Of a stretch of 64,000 bases of DNA, positions 37,936 to 47,240 are shown piece by piece. Both the position numbers and the translations under genes were made by a program. The notes under the pieces were generated by a model, which worked only from the letters and a program-made list of their open reading frames with translations, was not told where the DNA came from and ran no database searches. Position 1 is the first letter of the stretch; every line of letters starts with the position of its first letter. Origin of the DNA: Phytopythium helicoides (taxonomy: Eukaryota; Oomycota; Peronosporomycetes; Pythiales; Pythiaceae); NCBI GenBank assembly GCA_024867545.1, contig JANFNE010000007.1, positions 682,001 to 746,000 of the forward strand, read 5' to 3'.

Positions 37936-38714
37936 TGAGTTCTTTCGCTAAGTTACTTGTTTGAGCCATCGCCATCCTCTGGTATGTACATTCGAGATCA
38001 AGAACATAGATCTGCAACGCGTTCGCGTACAGCGTCCACGAAGAGGTGAACTCTGTTGTACGAGCAAATGGTGCTTTGATGAATTTCTACAATGTATATC
38101 TCATGTAGATCACCGGCTAAGTGATACTTGTGTGCGAGTCTCGTTCGCCTACATTTGAGTTACACGAGGCAGGAATTCCACCACTGCCTTTACTTCAGGC
38201 ATCGGTATTCGTAAGGATATACAGTACTGTGAACCATGACCGATCTGTCGTTTGTTTGGATCGGGTGGTGGACCAACAGCTGAGCCAACATGCTGATCAC
38301 AGTTCTTCTTCCCATACCACGTGACTCAGTGCTGTTGCGCCAGATTGTTTGTGTTGTAGAGGTGGAGTCAGACAGACCTCAATGTATTACTGTATATCGA
38401 TGGAGCGGTTTGCGACGGTGTTGTACCTGTTGGTGTTGTCGTGTGGCTTCGAGGATTCCAGCCGAAGGGTATAGAAGAGAATTTGATTGTATCTGTACAA
38501 TAGAAACGCATGGTGGCGAAAGGGGCACATGTGCTAAACGAATTCAACGCCTGCTGCTAACAGTGAGAGGATCAGGCGCTTTTAGTCGGCAGAGCTGTCG
38601 TCGTACTTGTAGACTCTGGTCACACCACCAGACTCGTCGACCAAGGGTCTGCTCACTTCGCAATTTCCTTCCAACTCCCCACCACTACCTCCCACCAACC
38701 ACTTCTACTCCAAG
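37936..38714. other. Intergenic, no gene seen
   Basis: About 780 bp between the coiled-coil unit and the temptin-like gene. Only short chance frames; no repeat or RNA recognised. Confidence 0.5.
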
Positions 38715-39407
38715 ATGGCCCTCACGTCGTTTCGCTCGATCATCCTCGCGGCCGCTACCGTCTCCATGACCTTCTCGACCACTGATGCGCTCTCGACCTA
38801 CTTGACCAAGATCCCGAACGGTTCGCTCTTCTCCCAGGAGCTTGGCCACCCCGACAACGATAGCACAAAGTACACCGAGTTCGCCACGGCATTTGCGGAT
38901 GCTGGTCACGAGTGGACTACAGAGCTCTGCAACGCCCTCTTTCCCGGCTCAGAAGTCACGAACGGCGAGGCCTTCGGTGACCCGTGCTGCACCTGGACTG
39001 TTGGTGGGACCCCCGACTACACTGTGACGGCATTCACGGACTCGCCCACAAGTGCGGGAACGTGCGCCACAGCTGCCTCTGGCTCCACGACTGCTTCAAC
39101 TGCTGCATCGGGTTCCGCCGAGACGACTGCTGCCTCAACTGCAGCATCTACCGCTACGTCGACGGCTTCTTCGGCATCCGAGGAGTCGTCAGCATATGAC
39201 ACCGAGACCGAGGCTCCTTCAGCTGCATCATCGACCGAGAGCTCCGCAGAAGCCTCCCCATCTGCTTCCTACGACACTGAGACCGAGGGGTCGGCGGAAT
39301 CAACTGCTTCTTCGACTGCCGAGGAGACCGAAGCGCCGTCTGCGGAAACGCCAACGAGCGGCGGATGCCGTGTCAAGACCACGGATTCGTACAGCCTTCG
39401 CCATTAA
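38715..39407 (+). CDS. Temptin-like secreted protein with Ser/Thr-rich stalk
   Basis: 230 residues. Signal peptide of about 25 residues ending TDALS, then the temptin-type domain: YLTKIPNG, GHEWTTELC and NGEAFGDPCCTW are the family's conserved elements. The segment that in relatives is usually a DxDGDG-type loop before NGE reads NALFPGSEVT here, so calcium binding there is doubtful. From about residue 115 the chain is a low-complexity Ala/Ser/Thr/Glu region, likely O-glycosylated, ending CRVKTTDSYSLRH. Expected to be extracellular. Temptin-like proteins are abundant in oomycetes but their role is not established. Confidence 0.8.
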   Translation: MALTSFRSIILAAATVSMTFSTTDALSTYLTKIPNGSLFSQELGHPDNDSTKYTEFATAFADAGHEWTTELCNALFPGSEVTNGEAFGDPCCTWTVGGTPDYTVTAFTDSPTSAGTCATAASGSTTASTAASGSAETTAASTAASTATSTASSASEESSAYDTETEAPSAASSTESSAEASPSASYDTETEGSAESTASSTAEETEAPSAETPTSGGCRVKTTDSYSLRH

Positions 39408-39535
39408 GCGTCGGTAAGTCCTCAGTGCGATGCAGCACTGTAGAGAGTACTTGTAGTGTGTACCTTCTTTTCGATGTACTCGTGACAATACATGAACGGA
39501 TTCCCATAGCAAACTGCCTTTTTCCACTATCACAC

Positions 39536-41815
39536 TCATTGCATTGACGAAAAAAAAAAAGTTCCAATCGCTTCAAAGCTAGAGTCCAAGCATGGAAACT
39601 CATTTTGATGAAAGCATGAGCACCGCTTCTCGAGTTCAATTGGATCGCATCGGTCGCCTGTTGTGTCGCTACGAACCAACTTGACGAGGGGGTTTATAGT
39701 TTCCTCAGCTGTGTGGTCTGCGATAGTGGCGGTGACCTTGAGCGAGTCAGGATAATCCCTGCCTTGCTTGGGCTTGAAGAGGTCAGTGCAAAGGCATTTG
39801 AATAGGCGTGAGGACACCTCGGCAAGATCGGGACCAAGCAAACCTGAATGACAAAATGGTACGAAGTCACAGCTTCGATGGTGTCGTTCTATTATTCCTC
39901 CTTCTCGAAGGATGTGATCTCTTCAATAAGCTCATGGACAGTTGACCGCAATACGACGCGAACGCCTCGAGCAGCTGCCATCCGAGCCTCCCGGTGGCGA
40001 AGTTTGACATTGAAACCGAAGATGGGACACTTGCCGTTGATAGCGACGTCGATATCCTTGGCCGAGATATTGCCGATGCCGATCCGCACGGTCTATCACC
40101 ACTCTCACCGTTAGACAGAGTACAACAAGTAGCCCCATTCAGGAAATGCACTTACCGAGATTCCAGGCATCTCATCCACTGTATCCTGGATGCTGGTGAG
40201 CGAGCCCGCCTGGTCAGCTTTCACAATGATCGACTTGGTCTCGATGAGGTCCTCCTCGTCGATCTCTTCGTCCTCATCTTCCTCATCGTCCCCATTTTGC
40301 ACAGTTTCAGCCTCAACTCCTTCGGACTCGCCGCGGTAAACGACTGCATCTTCGAAGTCCATTGCCATTTGCCTGCCATCAACACAAAAAGCCGTCAGGA
40401 CATTCAGCTTCTCAGCTTATTGGACGAAGCTGACCATTCGAAACACACCTTTGCTCAATCACTTGCTTGGCTCGCTCCTCTGGCAGCACGTAGAAGCCAA
40501 ATTCGTTTGGCGCATCTACGTACTTGGATTTCCTACCGTATATCACGTCAACCACCAGTCCAGGTAGCGCATGAGAAATCTCCTTCCCGTTCGAATCCCG
40601 GATGTCGCGAATGGATCCATGGATCATGCCAGCAATGAAGTGCTCTTTTTGCTTCAGGACGCCGTGCTTGAGTAGAACCTTTAGCACCATACCTCGTCCT
40701 TTCATTGCGGTGCTTTCAAGCACGATTCCTTCCGCCAAAATATCAGGTCCGACGTACGCACCAAGCTTCCCCTGGGTCGCCAGCTCGTCTGTTGCTTCGC
40801 ACAGAACAGAGCGAAGTTCATCCAGGTTGAGTCCGGTCTTGCCTGATATCCCGATAATAGGAGATCTCTGAAGCGCCACAAACGAGCGGAGCTCATCCAC
40901 AATGTCTTGCACTCGTCCTTTGTCTTCCTCGTCCCCTTCTTCATCCAGCAAATCGAGCTTGTTGATACACACAATGGCGGGGATGCCACTCTCCTCAATC
41001 GCGCCAATCGACTCCTCCGTCTGCAAGCGCACACCTTCATCCGCAGCGACAACAAGAATGACAAGGTCGGCGACTTGAGCCGCACTCGATCGCATCCGGA
41101 AGAAGTGGAAGTGGCCAGGCGTGTCGAGGAACGTGGCGGTCAGCGTTGGCGACAGCGCGGCGTCGCACACGTTGATCTTCTGCGTGATTCCCCTCGTCTC
41201 GAACGGCGCGATCGGGCGACTGGCGTCCTTTGTGGGGAGCGAAAACGGCGAGTCGAGGCGGAGCGTGTCCATCAGCGTCGTCTTGCCGTGGTCAACGTGA
41301 CCCATGACGGCGATCACGGGTCGGCGCTGCAGCACGTTCTCCTGCTGCATGCGGCGCGCCTTTGCGGGGCGGAATAGCGTGGGCGCGGGCTCGACCTCGT
41401 CGTAGGCGACGGTGACGCCGAAGGAGGCGGCGACCTCGCGCGCCTTGTGGAAAGGCAGCAGGATCTGCTTGACGTTCTTGAACTCGAGCTGCGCGCCGTC
41501 CAGCGCCATGTGGAAGCGGCGGTTGGCGCGCGTGGCCACGCGCTTGAGCACGTCGTCCGCCGGCACCCTGATGAGCTTGGCCAGCGCGCGCACCCGCACG
41601 AACGCCGGCACGGCCGCCAGCGGCTGCGGCTTGGCGCGCGGCGGCTCCTCTCGGCGCGCCAGCTGGTCGGCGGCGCGCTCGCTGGCGGCGGCGGCGCCTC
41701 GGCGCGACCCTCGGCCGGAGCGCAGCGCGCGCACGAGCAGCGACGCGCCATTATCAATGCGCGGCGCGAGCAGCGGCGGCCGGCGCAGGCCGCGCAGCAC
41801 CAGCCGCGCCGCCAT
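39536..41815 (-). CDS. Mitochondrial translation initiation factor IF-2
   Basis: A GTPase that places initiator tRNA on the small ribosomal subunit. Start at 41815 with a mitochondrial-type presequence (MAARLVLRGLRRPPLLAPR). The GTPase domain has GHVDHGKT (G1), DTPGH (G3) and NKLD (G4). Later exons carry the IF-2 elements SIIVKADQAGSLTSIQDTV and IGNISAKDIDVAINGKCP followed by IFGFNV. Exons: 41815-40449, 40372-40156 and from 40092, joined in phase with introns of 76 and 63 nt. The 3' end is problematic. Exon 3 meets a TAA at 39892 without a GT donor, while a natural continuation (LLGPDLAEVSS, TINPLVKLVRSD) resumes after an acceptor at 39844 and runs to 39536. Either a donor is mutated or misread, or the copy is truncated. 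Confidence 0.88.
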
Positions 41816-41900
41816 GAGGATGGGACTCGAGGTGCCCAAGAGTGCAAGTTGCCGTTCGCGGTCGGGTGGACCACGCGAGTTGATGAGAAGCTCGCAGGGG

Positions 41901-41937
41901 ATTGGACGAGCACGGTGATGCGCCGACCCCAGCCAAT
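41901..41937. promoter_or_regulatory. CCAAT boxes in the IF-2/carrier divergent promoter
   Basis: ATTGG at 41901-41905 and CCAAT at 41933-41937 lie in the 384 bp between the IF-2 start (41815, minus) and the carrier start (42200, plus). They could serve either gene. Confidence 0.35.
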
Positions 41938-42199
41938 CAGCGCGGCGCGCTCGGCTGCTTATGGGATGGGTGCGCTGGTGCTGGAAGCGTGGCAATACGG
42001 GTTCCGACCCGCAGAACGTCTCGAAACCCGCCCACCCACACAAATCGTCAACTGAATCATAGGCAAAACAAACCCGGGCCTGCATGCATTCGCAAATGAG
42101 ACGAGGACCCGTCCGACCCACCCGTGCTGATCCGAGCAGCCACGTACTTTCTCGTCATTGAGCTGCTCGCCGCCTGCCGACCACTGCTCCTTGGCCGCC

Positions 42200-43256
42200 A
42201 TGCTGGACCCGCGCGAGACCGTGTCGGGCGCCGTCGGCGCCTTCTGCCTTGTGTACGCGGGGCTGCCGTTCGAGGTCATCAAGGTGCGGCTGCAGACGCA
42301 GGGCGCCGTCAAGAGCTACAACGGCGTGCTGCACGGCTTCCGCAAGGTCGCGACCGAGGAGGGCGCGCGCGCGCTCTGGAAGGGCGCCGTGCCCGCGCTC
42401 TCCAGCGCCATCATCGAGAACTCGGTGCTCTTCAGCGCCAACGGCATCGCCAAGCGCGCCGTGCTCGCGCTGCACGCCAAGAAGCAGATCGCGGGCGACA
42501 ACGGCGAGTACAAGCTCACGGTGCTCGACGAGGCGCTCATGGGCAGCGTCGCCGGCATCTTCTCCGGCACGGTACGGCCAATGCGGGTGTTGCAACAGTC
42601 GATCGAATGAGGTGCTGATGGTGTGAGTGCAATGCAGGCCATCACCATGCCGGAGGTGATCAAGTGCAAGCTTCAGTTTCAGCGTGGTCGCGTTGGTCAG
42701 GGCGGTGCGTTCGTTGCTTGTGAACTTTTGCTGTGTGCATCACCACAGCCTCTCTGACAGTACGCTACTGACAGAGTACCATGGACCGTGGGACTGCGTG
42801 GCAAAGGTGTTCAAGGCCGAGGGCATTCGTGGGCTCTTCCGCGGCTACTCGGCGGTGCTGCTGCGTGACGTGCCCTTCAACTTCTTTTTCTTTGGCGCCT
42901 ACGACGCGTACACGTCGACGATGGCCAAGATGCTCGGCAAGTCGTCTAAGAACGAGCTCAATCCGCTGCTCATCCTCACGTGCGGCGGCTTCGCTGGCGC
43001 CACGGGCTGGAGCATTGTCTTCCCGGCCGACGTCATCAAGTCCCGTATGCAGACGTCGTCGGCGGGCGGCGCTGGCGCGCTCAGCTTCCGCGGCGCCGTC
43101 CAGACCGTGTTCGCGCAGCACGGTATGCGTGGCTTCTACAAGGGCTGGTCAGCCGCTGTGCTGCGCTCGTTCCCTGCCAATGGCTCGCTCTTCATGGGCG
43201 TGGAGCTCACCCACCGCTTCTTCCGGTACCTGGACGCCAAGCGCGAGGCGTCATAG
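42200..43256 (+). CDS. Mitochondrial carrier (SLC25 family)
   Basis: Three exons: 42200-42571, 42638-42704 and 42775-43256, giving 306 residues, the normal carrier length. Each third carries the signature P-x-D/E-x-x-K/R: LPFEVIKVRLQTQG, MPEVIKCKLQFQRG and PADVIKSRMQTSS, followed by EG..ALWKG, EGIRGLFRG and HGMRGFYKG. Introns are 66 and 70 nt with GTACGG and GTGCGT donors; the first signature of repeat 2 lies on the tiny 67-nt exon. Overall character is closest to the ornithine/carnitine-type subgroup, but substrate cannot be fixed by eye. Located in the inner mitochondrial membrane. Confidence 0.9.
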
Positions 43257-43492
43257 ACCCGTATAAATAGCGTTGTTGCCTCCTAATTGCTGCATCTAAA
43301 TGTGGCGATGACAACTAGCCTCACGGATCTGAGTCCTCGTCTTCACTCGCGTCCCAGCCGTCTCGGTCAAAATGCCTCTGTCGTCCTCAATGCTTAAGCA
43401 AAAACTCGAGAAAGGAGCAAAGCTTTCTTCGTGAACCACCAATTCGTCAACTTGGCACTTCCTTCGGCTGCCAGGTCGACACGGGATCGGCA

Positions 43493-44344
43493 ATGATGAA
43501 TGCCACGCATGATGAAGGGGAACTCGAAGATCTAGTCGAGGACGTCAATGCAGACATGGAGGAGGTGCTAGCGCAAAGGACGCAGGAGCTCGTGCAACTG
43601 CAGAAGACTCATGATGAGTATGTCAAGTCAAGCTGCGAATATGAGCGTGAGCTCGAGACCGAGGTGGATCGTTACGAAAAGAAGACACAAGCACTCGCCC
43701 ACACAGTTGAGAAGGTCGAGAGCGACAAACTTACTTTGCTTGCCAAACTTGAAGAGGCTTCAGTGGAACTCGAAGCGGGGCAACATCGATATGAGGCCCT
43801 TCTTGCGCAGATGCAAGACATGAAGTGGAAGATCCAGAGGCTCGAGCAAACCAACGACGAGCTCGAGACCGCAGCGCGAGTGGCCCAGGCCACGATTGCG
43901 AGTCTCGAAGACAAATCGGATCAGCTGCTAGAGCAGACAGTCTTCTTGCAACAAGAGAAGGAGGAGCTGCAGCGTCAACTATCGTCCATTGTAATAGCAG
44001 ACGTCCATCCAGCTCCGTCTCGGCTCCCTTCATTGTCGACGTCGGGATCCTCCTCGAGTTTTCGTGGTCCGAACTTGCGGTTTTCGCGGAAAGCTTCTAG
44101 TCATGTTTTGATTGAAGTCGCAGCTACAGCATTGACGAACTCAACGGAAAACTCGCGGAAGGCGCGATCTAGAGGAAGTTATCCAGACGTAGTTGAGAGC
44201 TGCCTTCACCTTACTTGCCGGCAATGCCAGGCGAATCCTCTTCATAGGCACAGCCACATCGCCACTGAGCCTCAGAAGAAACCGCTCGGATTCTTTGAAA
44301 GACTCCGACTCAAGCTCTTTGGAGAAGAGGACGATGCGGTATGA
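43493..44344 (+). CDS. NudE/NDEL1-like dynein regulator
   Basis: 283 residues. A coiled coil over residues about 5-165 includes the NudE signature: LEQTNDELETAARVAQATIA then SLEDKSDQLLEQTVFLQQE, comparable to the family's LE.ANDDLERAKRATI.SLEDFE.RLNQAIERNAFLE. The upstream helix EYERELETEVDRYEKKTQAL matches the LIS1-binding segment. NudE proteins link LIS1 to cytoplasmic dynein in nuclear positioning and mitosis. The C-terminal ~110 residues are Ser/Arg-rich with a CRQC motif and end in a basic/acidic tail. Start at the first of two adjacent ATGs. Confidence 0.75.
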   Translation: MMNATHDEGELEDLVEDVNADMEEVLAQRTQELVQLQKTHDEYVKSSCEYERELETEVDRYEKKTQALAHTVEKVESDKLTLLAKLEEASVELEAGQHRYEALLAQMQDMKWKIQRLEQTNDELETAARVAQATIASLEDKSDQLLEQTVFLQQEKEELQRQLSSIVIADVHPAPSRLPSLSTSGSSSSFRGPNLRFSRKASSHVLIEVAATALTNSTENSRKARSRGSYPDVVESCLHLTCRQCQANPLHRHSHIATEPQKKPLGFFERLRLKLFGEEDDAV

Positions 44345-44423
44345 GACCTGCTCATGATCGTCGCATTCTCAAATTTCCAGTACTGTTATCACTCCATCAC
44401 CTGAAGTTGAGTTGTGACCAACA

Positions 44424-44942
44424 ATGAATGATCGTGGATCCTTGATGAGCCTCTCGCTTTTGATAGCAGTGTTGATCGCAGTTGTGGGGGCTGACCCATG
44501 TTCGAACAACGACCTCAGTGTCTTTCAAGAAGTGCAAAAACCGGTGGTGCAGTGCTCGACTGCGTCTGGGATCAAAGTTGAGCTTCCTCCGCGGGGTCCA
44601 GTCCAGAAGGCTCAGAAGATGCAGTTGTGCGGCACCAAAGCTTGCCTCGCCATGCTTGGCGCCATCGACGATCTCAGCATTCCGCGCTGCGAAGTGACGT
44701 TCAACAACCAAAACGTGACGCTGCAGACGAGTCTTGACCGCTTTGCGTCATTGTGCGATGACTCGGCTCCTGCCCCATCGCCCATGAAGAAGAAGAAATC
44801 GTCGTCGTCGTCGTCTGGATCGGGGTCATCATCAGGATTAATTGACAAGCGCCACAAGCAAAAGTCAGCGGCTACAAGCACGTTCCAGCTGAGCTCTATG
44901 GTGTTGTCGGTGGTGCTATTGCTCGCACATGCAGTCATGTGA
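44424..44942 (+). CDS. Elicitin-like GPI-anchored protein
   Basis: 172 residues. A signal peptide (LSLLIAVLIAVVGA) precedes a ~98-residue domain with six cysteines in elicitin spacing (DPCSN, VQCST, LCGTKAC, PRCEV, SLCDD). A Pro/Ser/Lys-rich linker follows, with a poly-Ser stretch and a hydrophobic C-terminus (MVLSVVLLLAHAVM) typical of GPI attachment. Elicitins bind and shuttle sterols and fatty acids, and some are recognised by plants. The divergence and added tail place it in the elicitin-like (ELL) class rather than the canonical 98-residue secreted form. Confidence 0.88.
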   Translation: MNDRGSLMSLSLLIAVLIAVVGADPCSNNDLSVFQEVQKPVVQCSTASGIKVELPPRGPVQKAQKMQLCGTKACLAMLGAIDDLSIPRCEVTFNNQNVTLQTSLDRFASLCDDSAPAPSPMKKKKSSSSSSGSGSSSGLIDKRHKQKSAATSTFQLSSMVLSVVLLLAHAVM

Positions 44943-45072
44943 GGAGCTCGAGCAACTGCTCTCGAGGGAGGCAATAACCACTTTCATCGTTGCCTCTCAA
45001 TCCATGAAATATATTTCTGGTCTGCTTCTACGAGTGGATGGGTACTACTCACCTTCACTTCATTGCATCGAC

Positions 45073-46680
45073 TCAGTTCTTGTTGATGGGCTTGGCCAGA
45101 ATGGCACTGTGCTGGCCACCAGCTTCGATCTGCAGGATTTCAGCGTCACCGAAATTGGCCTTTGACCAATTGATCTGGCGAGGCTTATTCTCATCTTTGT
45201 CCACGCCGTGGCCGAGCGCCAGCATGTCACCGTATCCCCACGAGAACAACTCGTCCTTTTCGGTTAGTGCAATCGCGTGGTTCGACCCCGTGGCGATCAT
45301 TTTGATCGTTGACGAGGTCTTGAACTCTACCTTCATCGGGCGGTCCTTGAAATCGCCCGTCTTACACTCATCAAGAGTGCCAAGCTGTCCGGAGTCGGCG
45401 CGGCCAAACGTGTACACGTCGCCGTCGTTGGAAAGAACTACAGAGTGATGAGTACCGCCATCAACAAAGGCAATGTTCTTGCTGCTCAGGTCCTCCACAA
45501 GCTGCAGCTCCGAGCAGTTGTCGGTGTTGCCAATACCCAGCTGGCCATAGTTATTGAGGCCGCACGTGTAGAGGTATCCATTCGCACCGAGCGCGAAGAG
45601 GCTGTGGTACGAGCCGCAACCGATCGACTTGACGGGCGGCAGCGGTTCCTTGCCGAGCATTACAAGTCCAGGCTGCAGGTGCTGCTTAAACACCATGTCA
45701 ACCTTGTACTCGTCAGCGTCGTCCTTCATTTTCGCATCAACGGCACGTCCGAGCTGCCCCATCTCGCCGAGACCCCACGAGAAAACGCGGCCGTCGTTGG
45801 TACGAGCAAGATTGAACGCGCTGCCGCACTGGACGTCGATAACGTTCTCCAGCGACTTGATCAGGAACGGCTTGTCTTGCTTCTTCTTGAAGGCATCCTT
45901 GGGCGTCGCGGCGTCGCACCACTGCTTGCCTTCCTTGTCGCGGTAGCAGCCCCATGTGAAGACCTGTCCGCTAACGGTCAGTACGGCCGTGTGGCAGTCG
46001 CCGCCGACCACCTGGACAGCGCACGCCGTCTTGGGGCCAAACCCGTCGACCTTGGCCGGGAAGTTCTCATCTCCGACGCGCCCCAGCGCACCGTCGTCGC
46101 TGCAGCCCCACGTGTAGACCTCTCCCGCGGCCGTGATGGCGGCCGTGTGCAGTCCTCCGCAGCCCACGCGCACGATGGCGAGCTTCTCGAGGCTGCGCAG
46201 CACGCGCGGGAACTTGACCATGAGGTCTTCGTCCTCTTCCACGCCATGGCCGAGCTGTCCGCAGTCGCCGCTGCCGAACGTGAGCAGCTGCGCGGGAGGC
46301 CGCGTTAGTACCTCGCGGGGGCGGCGTATCTAGCGTGCTGCAGCCCTCACCTGTCCGCGGTGGCCGCCGAACTTGGCCTCGACGTCGCGCGCGTAGGCCA
46401 CGTACTCGCGCATGTTCTCGGCCCAGCTACCATGCTTGTTGTGCGCCCACTGCGCCTTGAGGCTCGCGGCCAGCGCGCGATTGAGCGCCGCGAACTGGCG
46501 CCGCGCCTCCTCGCTGCGCGTGCTCGGCGGCCCGCGCGCGTAGATCTTGCGCGCCTGCAGCACCTTCTCAGGCGCGCGCGGGAACTCCCCGCCGGCCGCG
46601 GGCTCTGCGCCGCCGTCCGCGGCCAGCGCCGCCTCGTACTGCTCCTTGGAGACGCCGACGTCCACCCGTCCGCGCTTCAT
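45073..46680 (-). CDS. RCC1-repeat protein
   Basis: Two exons, 46680-46351 and 46287-45073, with a 63-nt intron containing a perfect TACTAAC branch site; 514 residues. The first ~105 residues are helical and basic. They are followed by a run of RCC1 blades: FGSGDCGQLGHGVE, WGCSDDGALGRVG, WGLGEMGQLGRAV, CGLNNYGQLGIGN, FGRADSGQLGTLDE and WGYGDMLALGHGVD. A seven-bladed propeller is expected. Similarity is to the chromatin-binding RCC1 type (long first insert and charged N-terminus), making a Ran guanine-exchange role possible; other RCC1 proteins cannot be excluded. Confidence 0.85.
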
Positions 46681-47240
46681 CTCGTCCTCACTATGCGTTC
46701 CCGCCGCTTTTGGCGCTGCCTGGCGGCGGGGCTTTCACCCCGGTGGGCAACCACCCAAGGCGGCTCCTGAGGTTTTTACCCGGTTTAATCTGGTCTGACA
46801 GATTCCATTCGAACCTGATGCTGTTCTATCAGTGGATTTATGGATTAAACAGGTGAATTTACTGATAGTTGTGAAGTTGCACCTGTCGGGAACAATTACC
46901 ACCGGAGCAGCTGGGCTTTTCGCACCATCCTATATCTTGCGATCTGTAGGAGGATCACTCAATCCCCTTGGTTTAGCCAACGTTTTAGCCTCGACATACG
47001 CAATTTACGCGCAGCGTCCTCCCGGCGTGGGTTCGCTCCAAGAGCACCGCATTGAGAAAGGCGGAGAGAGAGAGAGAGAGAGAGAACCCTCGCTGCTCGC
47101 CGCCGCCTGCCCGCGCCCGTCCAGCTGCCCAGCGCCCGCCCGCTCCAGTCGCGCGCCCACCAGTCGACTCCCGCCGCAGCTCCGAGCGCGGCCGCGAGTT
47201 CCCGCCAGACACTCGACTGCCGGCCGTTTCCTCCGCCGAC
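46681..47240. other. Divergent intergenic region with GA microsatellite
   Basis: Between the RCC1 protein start and the 5-phosphatase start. A GA run lies at about 47064-47085, in the probable 5' leader of the phosphatase. No gene seen. Confidence 0.6.

Noticed and set aside
40907..42055. Plus-strand frames opposite IF-2
   Set aside because: Antisense shadows; the minus strand has clear GTPase motifs and the plus frames have none.
47052..47240. Earlier start for the 5-phosphatase
   Set aside because: The upstream frame begins without ATG and translates a GA microsatellite, so the ATG at 47241 is preferred.
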